In this document: piece by piece, positions 7,889 through 17,800 of the stretch | How the letters are laid out: every line of letters begins with the position of its first letter | How positions within the stretch are numbered: position 1 is the stretch's first letter | Origin: Salegentibacter_A chungangensis | GTDB taxonomy: Bacteria; Bacteroidota; Bacteroidia; Flavobacteriales; Flavobacteriaceae | DNA: 64,000 nt | Reading direction: 5' to 3' | Assembly: GCF_042678405.1 (NCBI RefSeq) | Contig: NZ_JBHTLI010000001.1 | Location: 992,001-1,056,000 of the forward strand | The notes under the pieces: generated by a model | What the model saw: only the letters and a program-made list of their open reading frames with translations | What the model was told of the DNA's origin: nothing | The model's database searches: none | Position numbers and translations under genes: made by a program

Positions 7889-9577
7889 ATGGGGCTCAGG
7901 CTGTTTTTGATCATACTTTCCACTTCCGTCTTATCTTATTTTCTTCAGCAGGATCAGGAAGAGCGGGAAAATGTAACTGTAGAGGGTGATTCTTTAAGCC
8001 AGGTCACTCCTGGAGATTCCCTCGCGAAACAGGGGCACCCGGTGCTTTTTGAAAAGGATACGCTGTATGTTATTTACAAACCCATAGGTCCTTTCACTGC
8101 AGAAGACCGGGCCGCGAACACCAACCGTAAACTGGAAGCGCTCTATAAGGCCGAAGTGATCGATTCTTCAGACTTCAGCCTTGAGAAAGCCGCCGACCTG
8201 ATCAACATCCGGTATAAGGATGAGATCCTTGCCAGTGTGACCAATGAGGATGCCGAGAAAATGTCTTCTACCAAGGAGCAGCTGGCGGCGGAATATTTAC
8301 AGCATTTTAAGGAGGCTGCCATTGCCAACCTTAAGGAAGAGCGGTGGCTAAAGGAACTTACCAGGATTGCCCTCCTGCTCCTGACCATTGTCGCATTCTT
8401 TTTTGCGATCAAATTCCTTAATAAAGGCTTCAATTACCTGATAGAAAAATCGGTTCAAAGCAGGGCCAAGTTCATAAAAGGGCTAAAGATCAAGGATTAC
8501 GAGCTTATTTCGGTAAAGCGGGAACAACTCATCATCCTGCAGGTACTAAAGGTTTTGAAATGGGTGATCATCGTATTCCTTATAAGTCTTACCCTGCCTA
8601 CCTTATTCAGTATCTTTCCTGCCACCGAAAGTCTGGCCCATACCATTTTCTATTATCTTCTGAACCCGGTTAAGAAGTTTGGTTCAGCGGTGATAAGTTA
8701 TTTGCCCAACCTGTTTACCATAGTGGTGGTGATCGTCATTACCCGCTATATTCTGAAATTCCTGTACTTTCTTTCCAGGGAAGTCGAACGGGGGAAGCTG
8801 GAGATCCCGGGGTTTTTCCCGGACTGGGCAAGGCCTACCTTCAACCTGTTGCGGGTGGTGATCTTCGCTTTCGCGTTTATTGTGATCTTCCCTTATTTGC
8901 CGGGAAGCGATTCTCCGGTATTCCAGGGAGTAAGCGTGTTTCTGGGATTACTGATCTCTTTGGGTTCCTCAACGGCCATTGGGAATATTATCGCCGGCCT
9001 GGTGATTACCTATATGCGGGCCTTTAAAATAGGAGACCGCGTAAAGATAGGAGAGACCACGGGTGACGTGATCGAAAAGACGATGCTGGTGACCAGGGTA
9101 AGGACCATTAAAAACGAGGAAGTCTCCATTCCTAACTCCTCAATTTTGATCGGCAGCACCATAAATTACAGTGCCAATGCCAGCGAGGTGGGACTGGTCG
9201 TGCATTCAACCGTCACTATAGGTTATGATGTTCCCTGGAGGAAGGTGCACGAGCTGCTTATTGCAGCGGCACTGGAAACAGAACTTATCAAAAAGGAGCC
9301 CACGCCTTTTGTATTCCAGACCAGCCTTGATGACTATTCGGTGAGTTACCAGATAAATGCCTATACAGATCAGCCGGGAATGATCGCCAGGATAAAATCA
9401 GACCTGCATCAGCATATCCAGGACGCTTTCAATAAAGCGAATATTGAGATTCTTTCTCCCGGGTATACTTCGGTTCGCGATGGAAACAGAAGTACAACTC
9501 CTGAAGAAAACTTACCAAAAGATTACAAAAAGCCGGGTTTCGATGTAAATGTGGGCAAACCCGATAAAGGAGAGTAG
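7889..9577 (+). CDS. MscS-family mechanosensitive ion channel
   Basis: 562 residues. An N-terminal hydrophobic signal/anchor (RLFLIILSTSVLSYFL) leads to a periplasmic region of about 130 residues, then four or more membrane helices between about 155 and 370. The pore helix block GLLISLGSSTAIGNIIAGLVITYMRAFKIGD and the following beta domain (KIGETTGDVIEKTMLVTRVRTIKNEEVSIPNS) are the MscS core; the C-terminal alpha/beta domain ends near residue 530. The channel would open under membrane tension to release solutes on osmotic down-shock. The charged tail (PEENLPKDYKKPGF) is unremarkable. It ends five bases before a convergent gene, with no terminator between. Confidence 0.9.
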   Translation: MGLRLFLIILSTSVLSYFLQQDQEERENVTVEGDSLSQVTPGDSLAKQGHPVLFEKDTLYVIYKPIGPFTAEDRAANTNRKLEALYKAEVIDSSDFSLEKAADLINIRYKDEILASVTNEDAEKMSSTKEQLAAEYLQHFKEAAIANLKEERWLKELTRIALLLLTIVAFFFAIKFLNKGFNYLIEKSVQSRAKFIKGLKIKDYELISVKREQLIILQVLKVLKWVIIVFLISLTLPTLFSIFPATESLAHTIFYYLLNPVKKFGSAVISYLPNLFTIVVVIVITRYILKFLYFLSREVERGKLEIPGFFPDWARPTFNLLRVVIFAFAFIVIFPYLPGSDSPVFQGVSVFLGLLISLGSSTAIGNIIAGLVITYMRAFKIGDRVKIGETTGDVIEKTMLVTRVRTIKNEEVSIPNSSILIGSTINYSANASEVGLVVHSTVTIGYDVPWRKVHELLIAAALETELIKKEPTPFVFQTSLDDYSVSYQINAYTDQPGMIARIKSDLHQHIQDAFNKANIEILSPGYTSVRDGNRSTTPEENLPKDYKKPGFDVNVGKPDKGE

Positions 9578-9581
9578 TTTT

Positions 9582-10259
9582 CTATTTCACCTCAAAGTTG
9601 AAGTAGGTATCGGGGTAAGGCTCGTTCCTTAAGGTATAGTGCCACCATTCCTCAGAATATGGCCTGAAACCCTGTTTCATCATTGCGTTTTTCAGTAACT
9701 CCCTGTTTCCCTTTTGCTTTTTGCCGATCTTGCTGGTGTTGTGATGAGAGATGTCCCCGAAGAAGTCGTAGGGACTGCCCATATCGATTTCTCTTCCGGT
9801 TTCCAGGTCGATGATGGTAAGGTCTACGGTGCTTCCTCTGGAATGGCCAGATCTTGAGGCGATATACCCAAGCTGAAAAAGCCTGTTCTTTGCAACGTCA
9901 GGGTAAAATTCGGCTTTTGCGAGGGTATCCCCGGGCTTGGAGGCCCAACTCACAAAATGATCTACCGCCTGCTGAGGCCTGTAAGCATCAAAGATCTTCA
10001 GGCCATAACCTTTTTTCTTTAAGTCTTTTTGAACCAGGCACAGGGCCTGGGCAGCGGGTTCACTCAGGATCGCTTCAGCTTTTTTATAGCCGGTAACCGG
10101 GCGCCCCATAAAATTATGATCGCCTGCATAACGTATCTCATAGGCTACACCGGGAACGGCTTCCTTTACGTGTATGAATCCTTCAGGGAGTGGGCTGTTT
10201 TGGGCCTTAAGAGGAGACAGGCTTAAGAGTAAAAAGCAAAGACTAAAAAGGAATTTCAT
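9582..10259 (-). CDS. D-alanyl-D-alanine dipeptidase, VanX/DdpX-like (M15D)
   Basis: 225 residues with a signal peptide (MKFLFSLCFLLLSLSPLKAQ), so the enzyme acts in the periplasm. Metal site: SGHSRGSTVDLT (His and Asp ligands, the SxHxxGxAxD motif) and EEWWHY (catalytic Glu and third ligand His). IFDAYRP supplies the substrate Arg. Family members split D-Ala-D-Ala released from peptidoglycan. In a bacterium without vancomycin genes nearby, a role in wall recycling or nutrient scavenging is more likely than resistance. No vanH/vanA neighbours are seen. Confidence 0.9.
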   Translation of the reverse strand: MKFLFSLCFLLLSLSPLKAQNSPLPEGFIHVKEAVPGVAYEIRYAGDHNFMGRPVTGYKKAEAILSEPAAQALCLVQKDLKKKGYGLKIFDAYRPQQAVDHFVSWASKPGDTLAKAEFYPDVAKNRLFQLGYIASRSGHSRGSTVDLTIIDLETGREIDMGSPYDFFGDISHHNTSKIGKKQKGNRELLKNAMMKQGFRPYSEEWWHYTLRNEPYPDTYFNFEVK

Positions 10260-10324
10260 TTATTCAGGTGTTTTTGGGAAGCCTAAAATTACAATAATCT
10301 GAATTATCCAATCTTACATAAAAC

Positions 10325-10357
10325 TTAAAAAGCCATCCGGGTTGCAGATGGCTTTTG
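10325..10357. terminator. Bidirectional terminator
   Basis: Stem AGCCATC/GATGGCT (10331-10337 and 10347-10353) is flanked by A's on the left and T's on the right. It sits downstream of the minus-strand 101-residue gene and upstream of vanX on the same strand, so it mainly stops the former. Confidence 0.75.
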
Positions 10358-10378
10358 TTATAATTTAATGTTCAACCC

Positions 10379-10684
10379 TTATTCACAGGCTTCCGGTTCC
10401 CGGAACTGGTATTCCTGTATCTGTTTCATCAGAAACGGGAATTCATTCTTCAGGAACATATTCTTGGAAAGAATGAACTGCAGGTCTTCGGCTTTTTCTA
10501 TCTGGCTTTCTCCCAAAAGCTGTCTCTTAATATTAAAATGCTCATACCATATTCTTATCACCTTGTCCTGGTAAACCGCTTTCAGTTTGATTCCCTTGGA
10601 AGAATACAGGGCACGAAAACTATTGGTTCCCTCATCGGTGATCTCAAATTTCACGGCTTTAAGAAAGTTAAGTATCTGGTTCAT
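10379..10684 (-). CDS. Small hypothetical protein (101 residues)
   Basis: Not recognised. The 101 residues (MNQILNFLKAVKFEITDEGTN at the start, EYQFREPEACE at the end) contain two aromatic beta-like segments (SFRALYSS, IRIWYEHFNI) followed by a helical half, with no signal peptide or membrane segment. Real-gene support: it has a proper start, fills the space between a terminator and the regulator's promoter region, and its frame is free of stops. It is divergent from the XRE/S24 regulator, so the GGAAT palindromes at 10901-10953 could also affect it, although they lie about 220 bases upstream of its start. Confidence 0.6.
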   Translation of the reverse strand: MNQILNFLKAVKFEITDEGTNSFRALYSSKGIKLKAVYQDKVIRIWYEHFNIKRQLLGESQIEKAEDLQFILSKNMFLKNEFPFLMKQIQEYQFREPEACE

Positions 10685-10900
10685 CTCATTTACGTTTTTT
10701 TGTCATCTTCAGTGGTTTTTAACCTGCTGAAAATGAGTTGTTGTTCAGGGCGAAAATTGGCGCTTGCAAAAATACTATTTGCGCAGACTCCTCGGTCAAT
10801 TTTAACACCTAAAATCATCTGTTTTTCAGTGGGGAGAAATTACAATTTCAATGCCAGAAGTTTTATGCTTCCGGAAGTTTATTATGTCAATTAATTATCA

Positions 10901-10953
10901 GGAATAATTTTGGAGTTATTCCATAAATTTTATTTTTGTATTGGAATTATTCC
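10901..10953 (+). promoter_or_regulatory. Promoter with two overlapping GGAAT palindromes (likely auto-operator)
   Basis: TTTG at 10909-10912, an 18-base spacer and TATTTTTG at 10931-10938 match the Bacteroidota -33/-7 consensus. GGAATAA-N8-TTATTCC (10901-10922) covers the -33 element, and GGAATTATTCC (10943-10953) falls at the expected transcription start. The arrangement is that of a repressor-controlled promoter, and the gene 16 bases downstream encodes an HTH regulator. Confidence 0.7.
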
Positions 10954-10968
10954 TAAATTAGCGTCATT

Positions 10969-11742
10969 ATGGGAACACCTGGATCTATTGAAATTAAGCA
11001 CTTTAAGGAAGTTCGTGAAGAACATAACTACACGCAAACCGAGTTTGCAGACTTGTTGGGAATTAAGAACTCCACTGCCGATATTGAACGCGGGCGCACC
11101 AAGCTCTCCGGAAAGGTGGTGGCCGAGTTGTTACGTCAGTTCGGGATCAATCCGCTATGGCTTTTTGGTGACAGCGGTCAGAAATACCTGCAGCTTAGCA
11201 AAGGCGACGTTAGCCCGAAGGTGGTAACCGTAGATAGTGCCGATAATGAGAATATCGTGATGGTAAACCAGAAGGCTGCTGCCGGATACCCGCATAATGT
11301 GCAGGATGTGGAGTGGTATCATCAGCTTCCGGCATTTGATATTCCGCTTCCGGAATTTCGCAATGCTACCTACAGGGGCTTTCAGATAGAAGGTGACAGT
11401 ATGCTGCCAAATTATCGTCCTAACGAATGGGTTTTAGGAAAGGCTGTTGCCGGTCTTGAAGAAGCCAGTAATAATCGCGTTTACGTGGTGGTGCTATATG
11501 ATTCGGTGCTGGTTAAGAAACTTCAGAAGCTGCCCGATCCTTCCAAGGTCCTGCTTATAAGCTATAATGAAGAATACCTGCCGATAGAAGTTAACGTTAA
11601 CGAGATACAGGAGCTTTGGCAGGTGAACAGCAAGCTTACCTTTAATTTAGACAATCCCTCGGAAAGTGGGCTTTTCAGAGAACTCCAGGAATCTATGGAA
11701 GACCTGAAGCGCGAATTAAGGACTTTTAAAAAAGTGCAGTAA
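10969..11742 (+). CDS. XRE-HTH / S24 peptidase-type repressor (CI/LexA-like)
   Basis: 257 residues. Residues 8-66 form an XRE helix-turn-helix (REEHNYTQTEFADLLGIKN). Residues 95-240 are a LexA/UmuD/CI-type S24 domain: a possible cleavage bond A105-G106 (QKAAAGYP), catalytic Ser in EGDSM (S144) and Lys in VLVKKLQ (K183 preferred), 39 residues apart, much as in LexA. The C-terminal 25 residues are a charged helix (ELQESMEDLKRELRTF), perhaps for oligomerisation. It probably represses its own promoter through GGAAT palindromes. No prophage genes surround it, so it may be a chromosomal stress regulator or a remnant of an element. Targets other than itself are unknown. Confidence 0.85.
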   Translation: MGTPGSIEIKHFKEVREEHNYTQTEFADLLGIKNSTADIERGRTKLSGKVVAELLRQFGINPLWLFGDSGQKYLQLSKGDVSPKVVTVDSADNENIVMVNQKAAAGYPHNVQDVEWYHQLPAFDIPLPEFRNATYRGFQIEGDSMLPNYRPNEWVLGKAVAGLEEASNNRVYVVVLYDSVLVKKLQKLPDPSKVLLISYNEEYLPIEVNVNEIQELWQVNSKLTFNLDNPSESGLFRELQESMEDLKRELRTFKKVQ

Positions 11743-11858
11743 ATACATTGGCAGGATCATATTAAGTGTAACCTGTTTTTTATTCAAAACTTAATAAATC
11801 AGAAGGCTTTCGCGCTAGTCGGCTAAAATTGATATTTTTACGCTTCAGTCAGACCAAT

Positions 11859-14630
11859 ATGCGAAAATACTTTTTCCTCTTTATTTTCTTCATATCCTTC
11901 GTGGGGGTAGCTCAGGAAATGCCTCCGATCTCAAATTTCGATACCAAGACCTATTCGGCAGGCAACCAGAACTGGATGCTTTCCCAGGGACCGGACAGGC
12001 ATATTTTTATCGCCAATAATCTCGGCTTGCTTGAATACAATGGGGAGCAGTGGTCTTTAAATGAAGTGCCCGATGGCTCTGCAGTGCGTTCAGTACTGGC
12101 TTTGGAAGACAGGGTGTATACGGGATCCTATATGGACTTTGGCTACTGGGAAAAGAAAAGGACAGGCTGCCTGGAGTATCATAGCCTGGAAAAATATCTG
12201 AAGGAGGCGGAGATCCTGGATGGGGAGCAGTTCTGGCATATTGAGGAATTTGGAGATTATATCGTCTTCCAGAGTCTTAGGCGGCTTTATAACTATAACC
12301 GGGAAACCGGAAGGGTTAAAGTCATTGAGGCCGAAGGAACCATTTCCAACCTTTACAAGGTAAATGAGAATCTCTATTATCAGGTAGCCGAAGTTGGTCT
12401 CTTTACCATAAGAAGGGGAGAGGCAGAGCTGTTTGTTTCCAATGAGCTTATCAATAACAGTCCCATAGTCAGCCTGTTTTATGAGGAAAATGGCAGAATT
12501 CTGGCGGTAACCCGCGATGACGGGCTTTATTATGCAGAACCCGGGAATTGGGAAAAGAAGGAACTGGATGAATACCCGCTTTCGGAAAGTATTTTTTCAG
12601 CAGAGCGCCTTAATGACGGGACGCTTATCCTCGGGACCATAGGCGGGGGCCTTTATATTATAGATGGAAAAGCTGGCCGGCTTAAACTATCGCAACCGGT
12701 CATCCTGAATAACACCGTGCTTTCTGTGATGGAAGATAAAGAGGGCAATATCTGGTGCGGACTTGATAACGGTCTCAGCCTTATCAATATGGACAGCCCG
12801 TTCAGGCTTTTTACCGATACTTACGGGGAAATCGGGACGGTTTACTGCAGTTATGTAAAGGATGGCCTGAAATACCTCGGAACCAACCAGGGTTTATATT
12901 ATAACCGGCTTGGCGCCAATGAAGAGTTTAAGATGGTTCCCGGGACCAGTGGCCAGGTTTGGAGTATAAATGAAATTGAAGGGGTGCTTTATGTGGGGCA
13001 CGATCTTGGGACCTTCAGGATCAATGGAAATAAAGCGGAACAGCTTTTTGACGGCCTCGGAACTTGGGAAGTCAAAAAACTGGGGAATGGGATCCTGCAG
13101 GGGCATTATAACGGGATCAGTTACAATATGGAGAATGAACTGCCGCGCTATTTTGATGATTTTGACCTGTCTTCCCGAAACCTGGTAATCGAAAATGACT
13201 CAGTTGTATGGGTTGGTCACGATCACAAGGGGATTTTCAGGCTTAAGCTGGATGAGGATTATAAGAGGGTGATCGCAAAAAAGAATTACCCGGTATCCTA
13301 TGAGGAAAGACTGGGGTTGAAGGTTTTTAAATTCAGGGATGAGATCTACTATTCAACAGAGAATAAAGTCTACAAATATTTTTCGGCCGGGGATAAATTC
13401 ACTTCAGATAATGAACTGAACAGCCTGACCGAAGATAAGCCAAGGATCAGCGGTATTTCCCGGGTGCTTGATGATAACACCTGGTGGACCTTTGGGAAAG
13501 ACAATCTTTATTATGTGAAGGCCGATGTCTTTCAGGATAAACTTATAAGCAAGACCGTACCTTTGCCGCTGGAATACCGAAGTATTGCCCGTGGTTTTGA
13601 GAATATTTCGCTAATAGCAGAACAAAGATATCTGGTTGGTTCTAATGTGGGTTATGCGGTATTTGACCTTCCTCTCCCGGAAGGAGAGACGCGTAAGCTT
13701 AGTATTAACCTGGTGGAAACCGCTCAAAACGGTACTTCATATACCCCGGCTGATCTTGAGACCGAAAAATTATCGCTTCCCAATGAGACCAATTATCTGA
13801 ATTTTGGTTTTAGCGTTCCCCATTACGGGAAGCTGAATGATCTTAAATACAGCTATTTTATTGAGAATTATTCTTCTTCCTGGAGTGACTGGAGTTCAGA
13901 GGGGAGTGCAAATATTAAAAATCTTCCGGCCGGGAATTATGTTTTTAAGGTAAAGGCGAAATATAATAACAAGGTCACCAATACTGCCAGTTATGCTTTT
14001 GTTATAGCGCGCCCCTGGTATCTCTCAAACCTGGCCATCATGGTGTATGTTCTGCTTCTTATCGTGCTTATATACCTAGTGCATTTCTTTTATACACGGT
14101 ATTATAAGAGACAAAGGGACAAGCTTATAGAAAAGAACAGGAAGAAACTGGAGATCAAACAGCTGGAGTCTCAGCAGGAGATCATCACTCTTAAGAACCA
14201 GAAGCTTGAGGCCGATGTGGAATCGAAGAACAGGGAGCTTGCTGCTTCTACAATGAACCTTATCAAGAAGAATGAATTTCTTACCGACCTGAAGAATAAA
14301 CTTGCTTCTGCCGAAAAGAAGGAAGATATTAGGGAGGTGATCAAAATTATAGATAAGGACATAGCCGAGAAGGATAACTGGAAGCTGTTCAAGGAAGCTT
14401 TTGATAATGCCGATAAAGATTTCCTTCAGTCGGTCCAGAATGCGCATCCTAATTTAACTTCCAACGACCTGAAATTATGTGCTTATTTAAGGTTGAATTT
14501 ATCCTCAAAAGAGATCGCTCCACTGCTCAATATTTCGGTGCGCAGTGTCGAGATCAAACGATATCGTTTGCGTAAAAAGATGGAATTAGACCACGATCAG
14601 GGTCTGGTAGAATACATCCTTACGTTTTAA
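11859..14630 (+). CDS. Membrane sensor-regulator of the glucan locus: beta-propeller, Y_Y_Y, TM, LuxR-type HTH
   Basis: 923 residues from the ATG at MRKYFFLFIFFISFVG, which opens a signal peptide. A large periplasmic region of two-component-regulator-propeller repeats (motifs such as NIWCGLDNGLSLI and LILGTIGGGLYII) runs to about residue 600. A Y_Y_Y domain follows (LKYSYFIENYSSSWSDW, then NLPAGNYVFKVKAKY), then one membrane helix (LAIMVYVLLLIVLIYLVHFFY), a coiled coil (about 750-850) and a C-terminal HTH (LTSNDLKLCAYLRLNLSSKEIAPLLNIS). There is no histidine kinase or receiver domain, so signal and DNA binding would be joined in one membrane protein. It lies directly upstream of susC and should sense the glucan or its oligosaccharides. 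The frame open to 11829 starts at TTG and lacks a signal peptide. Confidence 0.9.
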   Translation: MRKYFFLFIFFISFVGVAQEMPPISNFDTKTYSAGNQNWMLSQGPDRHIFIANNLGLLEYNGEQWSLNEVPDGSAVRSVLALEDRVYTGSYMDFGYWEKKRTGCLEYHSLEKYLKEAEILDGEQFWHIEEFGDYIVFQSLRRLYNYNRETGRVKVIEAEGTISNLYKVNENLYYQVAEVGLFTIRRGEAELFVSNELINNSPIVSLFYEENGRILAVTRDDGLYYAEPGNWEKKELDEYPLSESIFSAERLNDGTLILGTIGGGLYIIDGKAGRLKLSQPVILNNTVLSVMEDKEGNIWCGLDNGLSLINMDSPFRLFTDTYGEIGTVYCSYVKDGLKYLGTNQGLYYNRLGANEEFKMVPGTSGQVWSINEIEGVLYVGHDLGTFRINGNKAEQLFDGLGTWEVKKLGNGILQGHYNGISYNMENELPRYFDDFDLSSRNLVIENDSVVWVGHDHKGIFRLKLDEDYKRVIAKKNYPVSYEERLGLKVFKFRDEIYYSTENKVYKYFSAGDKFTSDNELNSLTEDKPRISGISRVLDDNTWWTFGKDNLYYVKADVFQDKLISKTVPLPLEYRSIARGFENISLIAEQRYLVGSNVGYAVFDLPLPEGETRKLSINLVETAQNGTSYTPADLETEKLSLPNETNYLNFGFSVPHYGKLNDLKYSYFIENYSSSWSDWSSEGSANIKNLPAGNYVFKVKAKYNNKVTNTASYAFVIARPWYLSNLAIMVYVLLLIVLIYLVHFFYTRYYKRQRDKLIEKNRKKLEIKQLESQQEIITLKNQKLEADVESKNRELAASTMNLIKKNEFLTDLKNKLASAEKKEDIREVIKIIDKDIAEKDNWKLFKEAFDNADKDFLQSVQNAHPNLTSNDLKLCAYLRLNLSSKEIAPLLNISVRSVEIKRYRLRKKMELDHDQGLVEYILTF

Positions 14631-14632
14631 TA

Positions 14633-14672
14633 CCTCAACAGAAGTCCTTTTCTCCTCAACATTACCTCAACA
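14633..14672 (+). repeat. Three helically phased CCTCAACA direct repeats before susC
   Basis: CCTCAACA occurs at 14633-14640, 14654-14661 and 14665-14672. The spacings of 21 and 11 bases place all copies on the same DNA face. They start right after the regulator gene and about 200 bases before the susC ATG. A transcription-factor array is the simplest reading, with the adjacent LuxR-type HTH as natural candidate. The rest of 14673-14869 is AT-rich leader with no gene. Confidence 0.5.
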
Positions 14673-14869
14673 TTCAGCTAATCTGGTGGATTTCAGCGGT
14701 TAATTCCGTTTAGCCAAAACCTTCTGTTTTCTTTAGTTTTAGGTGCCTTAAAATGAAATATTCCTAATTTTTTGCTGCTTTTGTTCGGATGTATACGAGG
14801 TGTAGAGGTGGGTTTTATTTGCTCTTAACATTTAATTAATAGATTGAGATCAAATAAAATCATCAACAA

Positions 14870-17800
14870 ATGAATAGAACACTTTTACTCTTTTTACTAT
14901 GCTTTGCATCCATTTCTGCATTGCATGCTCAAACCTTTTCGGTTTCGGGTAATGTAAAAGAAGCCGAAACAAACATCCCGCTTTTGGGAGTGAACATTAT
15001 AGTGAAAAACACCTCGAACGGGGTGGTGACCGATTTTGACGGGAACTATACTATAGATAATGTTTCTCAGGGGGATGTACTCGTATTTTCTTATGTGGGG
15101 TATACCACTAAGGAGGTTACAGTTACAGACCAAAGGCTCATCAATGTTACTTTGGAAACAGATTCGCAGGCTCTGGAAGAGATCGTTGTGATCGGGTACG
15201 GTACCCAGCAGCGTAAGGATATCACCGGGGCGGTGTCTGTGGTAAATAACCAGACCATTGAAGATCTTAAGCCCATTAAAGTAGAGCAGGCCTTACAGGG
15301 AACTGCAGCCGGTGTAAATGTAACTCCGGAATCAGGTGCTCCGGGATCCGGGATCAATATCAACATCAGGGGGATCGCTTCTAACAGTGAGAACGGACCT
15401 TTGGTGCTTATTGACGGATACCAGGGAGATCTTGGTACGCTTAACCCTAACGATGTGGAGTCTATCTCCATTCTTAAGGATGCTCAGGCGGCTATTTATG
15501 GTATTGCCGGTGCTAACGGGGTGGTGTTGATCACTACTAAGTCCGGTAAAAAGAATACCGCTCCCCAGGTAATTTATGATTCATATGTGGGCCTCCAGGA
15601 GACTTCGAGAAAGATTCCGTTGCTAAACGCAACTGAATATGCACTACTGCTGAATGAAAGTTATGCCAATAACGGCCAGGATTTGCCTTATCCTAATGTG
15701 AGTGGTTTGGGAGAAGGAACCGATTTTCAGGATGAGGTATTTGATACATCTCCTATAATTAGCCATAACCTGACACTTTCGGGTGGATCTGAAAGGGTAA
15801 CTTATTCGGTTGGAGGTTCACATTTATATCAGGAAGGTATTGTAGGTGCAGAGAAATCTGATTTCAGAAGAAGCACTGCCCGTTTTAACCTCGGGATCGA
15901 TATCAGCGATATGTTCGATTTCAGCGCCAATTCCATCTATACCAGTATAGATCGTCGTTCCATCAACGAGAACGGTTTGGGATCTGTATTGTTTAACGCC
16001 CTGAACATCGCTCCTACTTTTGGAATTGATGAGGAAGACCTTGACGGAACATTGGGTAATGAGATCATTAACCCGCTTTCTCAAATTGAAAATACTTTTA
16101 ACGATTATAACCTAAGCAAGTTAAACGGGTCTGTAAAGTTAGACTTTACGCCCCTGGAGGAACTTACCTTTACTTCAAGACTTGGATACAGTATGGCTGT
16201 TAGCAAGGGAAAAGACTTTGCACCTATCATCAGCTACGGATCTGGTAAGGTTTTCAATAACGTGCGCAGCCAGGTGAACCAGAACAGGATTAACGATAAC
16301 AGTTATACCTATGACCTTTTCGGGACTTATGAAAATACCTTTGCCGATACCCACCATATAACGGGTACTGCAGGTATGACGGTAATACGAAACTGGGGAG
16401 ACGGGCTATACGCCACAGGCTATGATGTGCCAAATAACTCCTGGGAGTTTGCCGATATCAGCCTGACAACGGGAACCAACGACGGACTAAACAACAGCGC
16501 TTATAAATATGATATCAGGAAACTTTCTTTCTTTGGTCGTCTTCAGTATGACTATAAAGGGAAATACCTGGTTTCAGCAATGTTGCGTCGTGATGCTTCC
16601 ACAAGATTTGGTCCCGGTAACAGGGTAGGGTATTTCCCTTCAGCTACCGCGGGATGGATACTTTCTGAAGAAGATTTTCTTGCCGGTTCAGAGGTGATCT
16701 CCTTCCTGAAATTAAGAGGAAGTTACGGGGTGCTTGGTAATGACGAGGCCGGAGGTGCAGAATTCTACCGTTCTTTATTAGACGGGGAAGCCACTTATGT
16801 GCTGGACGGAATGCTTGTGAACGGTACTGCCCTTGGTAGACTTTCTAACCCTGCTTCCGGATGGGAAGAGGCTGAAAAGACCAATATCGGGATAGACCTT
16901 AGACTTTTCAATAACAAACTTGATATCACGGCTGATGTTTTCCGTGAAGACAGGAATGACCTGCTGATCGCCGGGATCCCGGTATCGGGTATTTTTGGCG
17001 GCGGAGCACCGGGTTCCGGAGCGCCTACCATCAACGCCGGTACTACCAGAAACCAGGGTGTTGAATTCTCTGTTAATTACAAGCAAAGGATCAACGATGA
17101 CTTCAGGTTCAATATCGGGTACAATGCAACTTTCCTTGATAACGAAGTTACCGAGGTTAACGGAACAGATTTCTTGCCGGGAGGTCAGTTCGGAGTAGGT
17201 CAGCCGCAGCCTTCAAGGTTCGAGGCCGGATTCCCGATCGGGTATTTCTACGGATATAAGACCGACGGTCTTTTCCAGACCCAGGCTGAAGTAGATGCTC
17301 ACCCTTCTCAGGAAGCGCTTGGAGCCCAGGCCGCACCCGGTGATATTAGATATGTGGATATTAACGGCGATGGGGTAATAAACACCGAAGACCGTACTAA
17401 TATAGGAGACCCTATTGCAACTGCAACTATGGGACTTAACCTTAATTTTTATTACAAGAATTTTGATTTTACCGCCTATACCTATGCTTCTTTAGGAAAC
17501 GATATGGTTAGGAACTATGAGAGAGCCCAGCCTAACGTGAACCGCCACGCTTATGTGCTGGACAGGTGGACAGGTCCCGGAACCAGTAACGAGGTGCCAA
17601 GAGTGACCACAGGAGCTACTTCAAACATGGCATTTTCAGACTACTATGTGGAAGATGCTTCTTACGCCAGGATCCAGAATATTCAGTTAGGTTACACTCT
17701 TCCGGAGAATACCCTTAGCAGTATTGGAGTAGATAAACTAAGAGTATATGCTTCGGTAAACAACCTGTACACCTTTACAGACTATAAAGGTTTCGATCCT

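Noticed and set aside
9582..10259. Vancomycin resistance (vanX) gene cluster
   Set aside because: There is no vanH, vanA/B ligase or vanRS nearby; the lone signal-peptide enzyme fits wall recycling.
10969..11742. Prophage immunity repressor
   Set aside because: No integrase, structural, lysis or attachment-site sequence is present near it; only the domain type suggests a phage origin.
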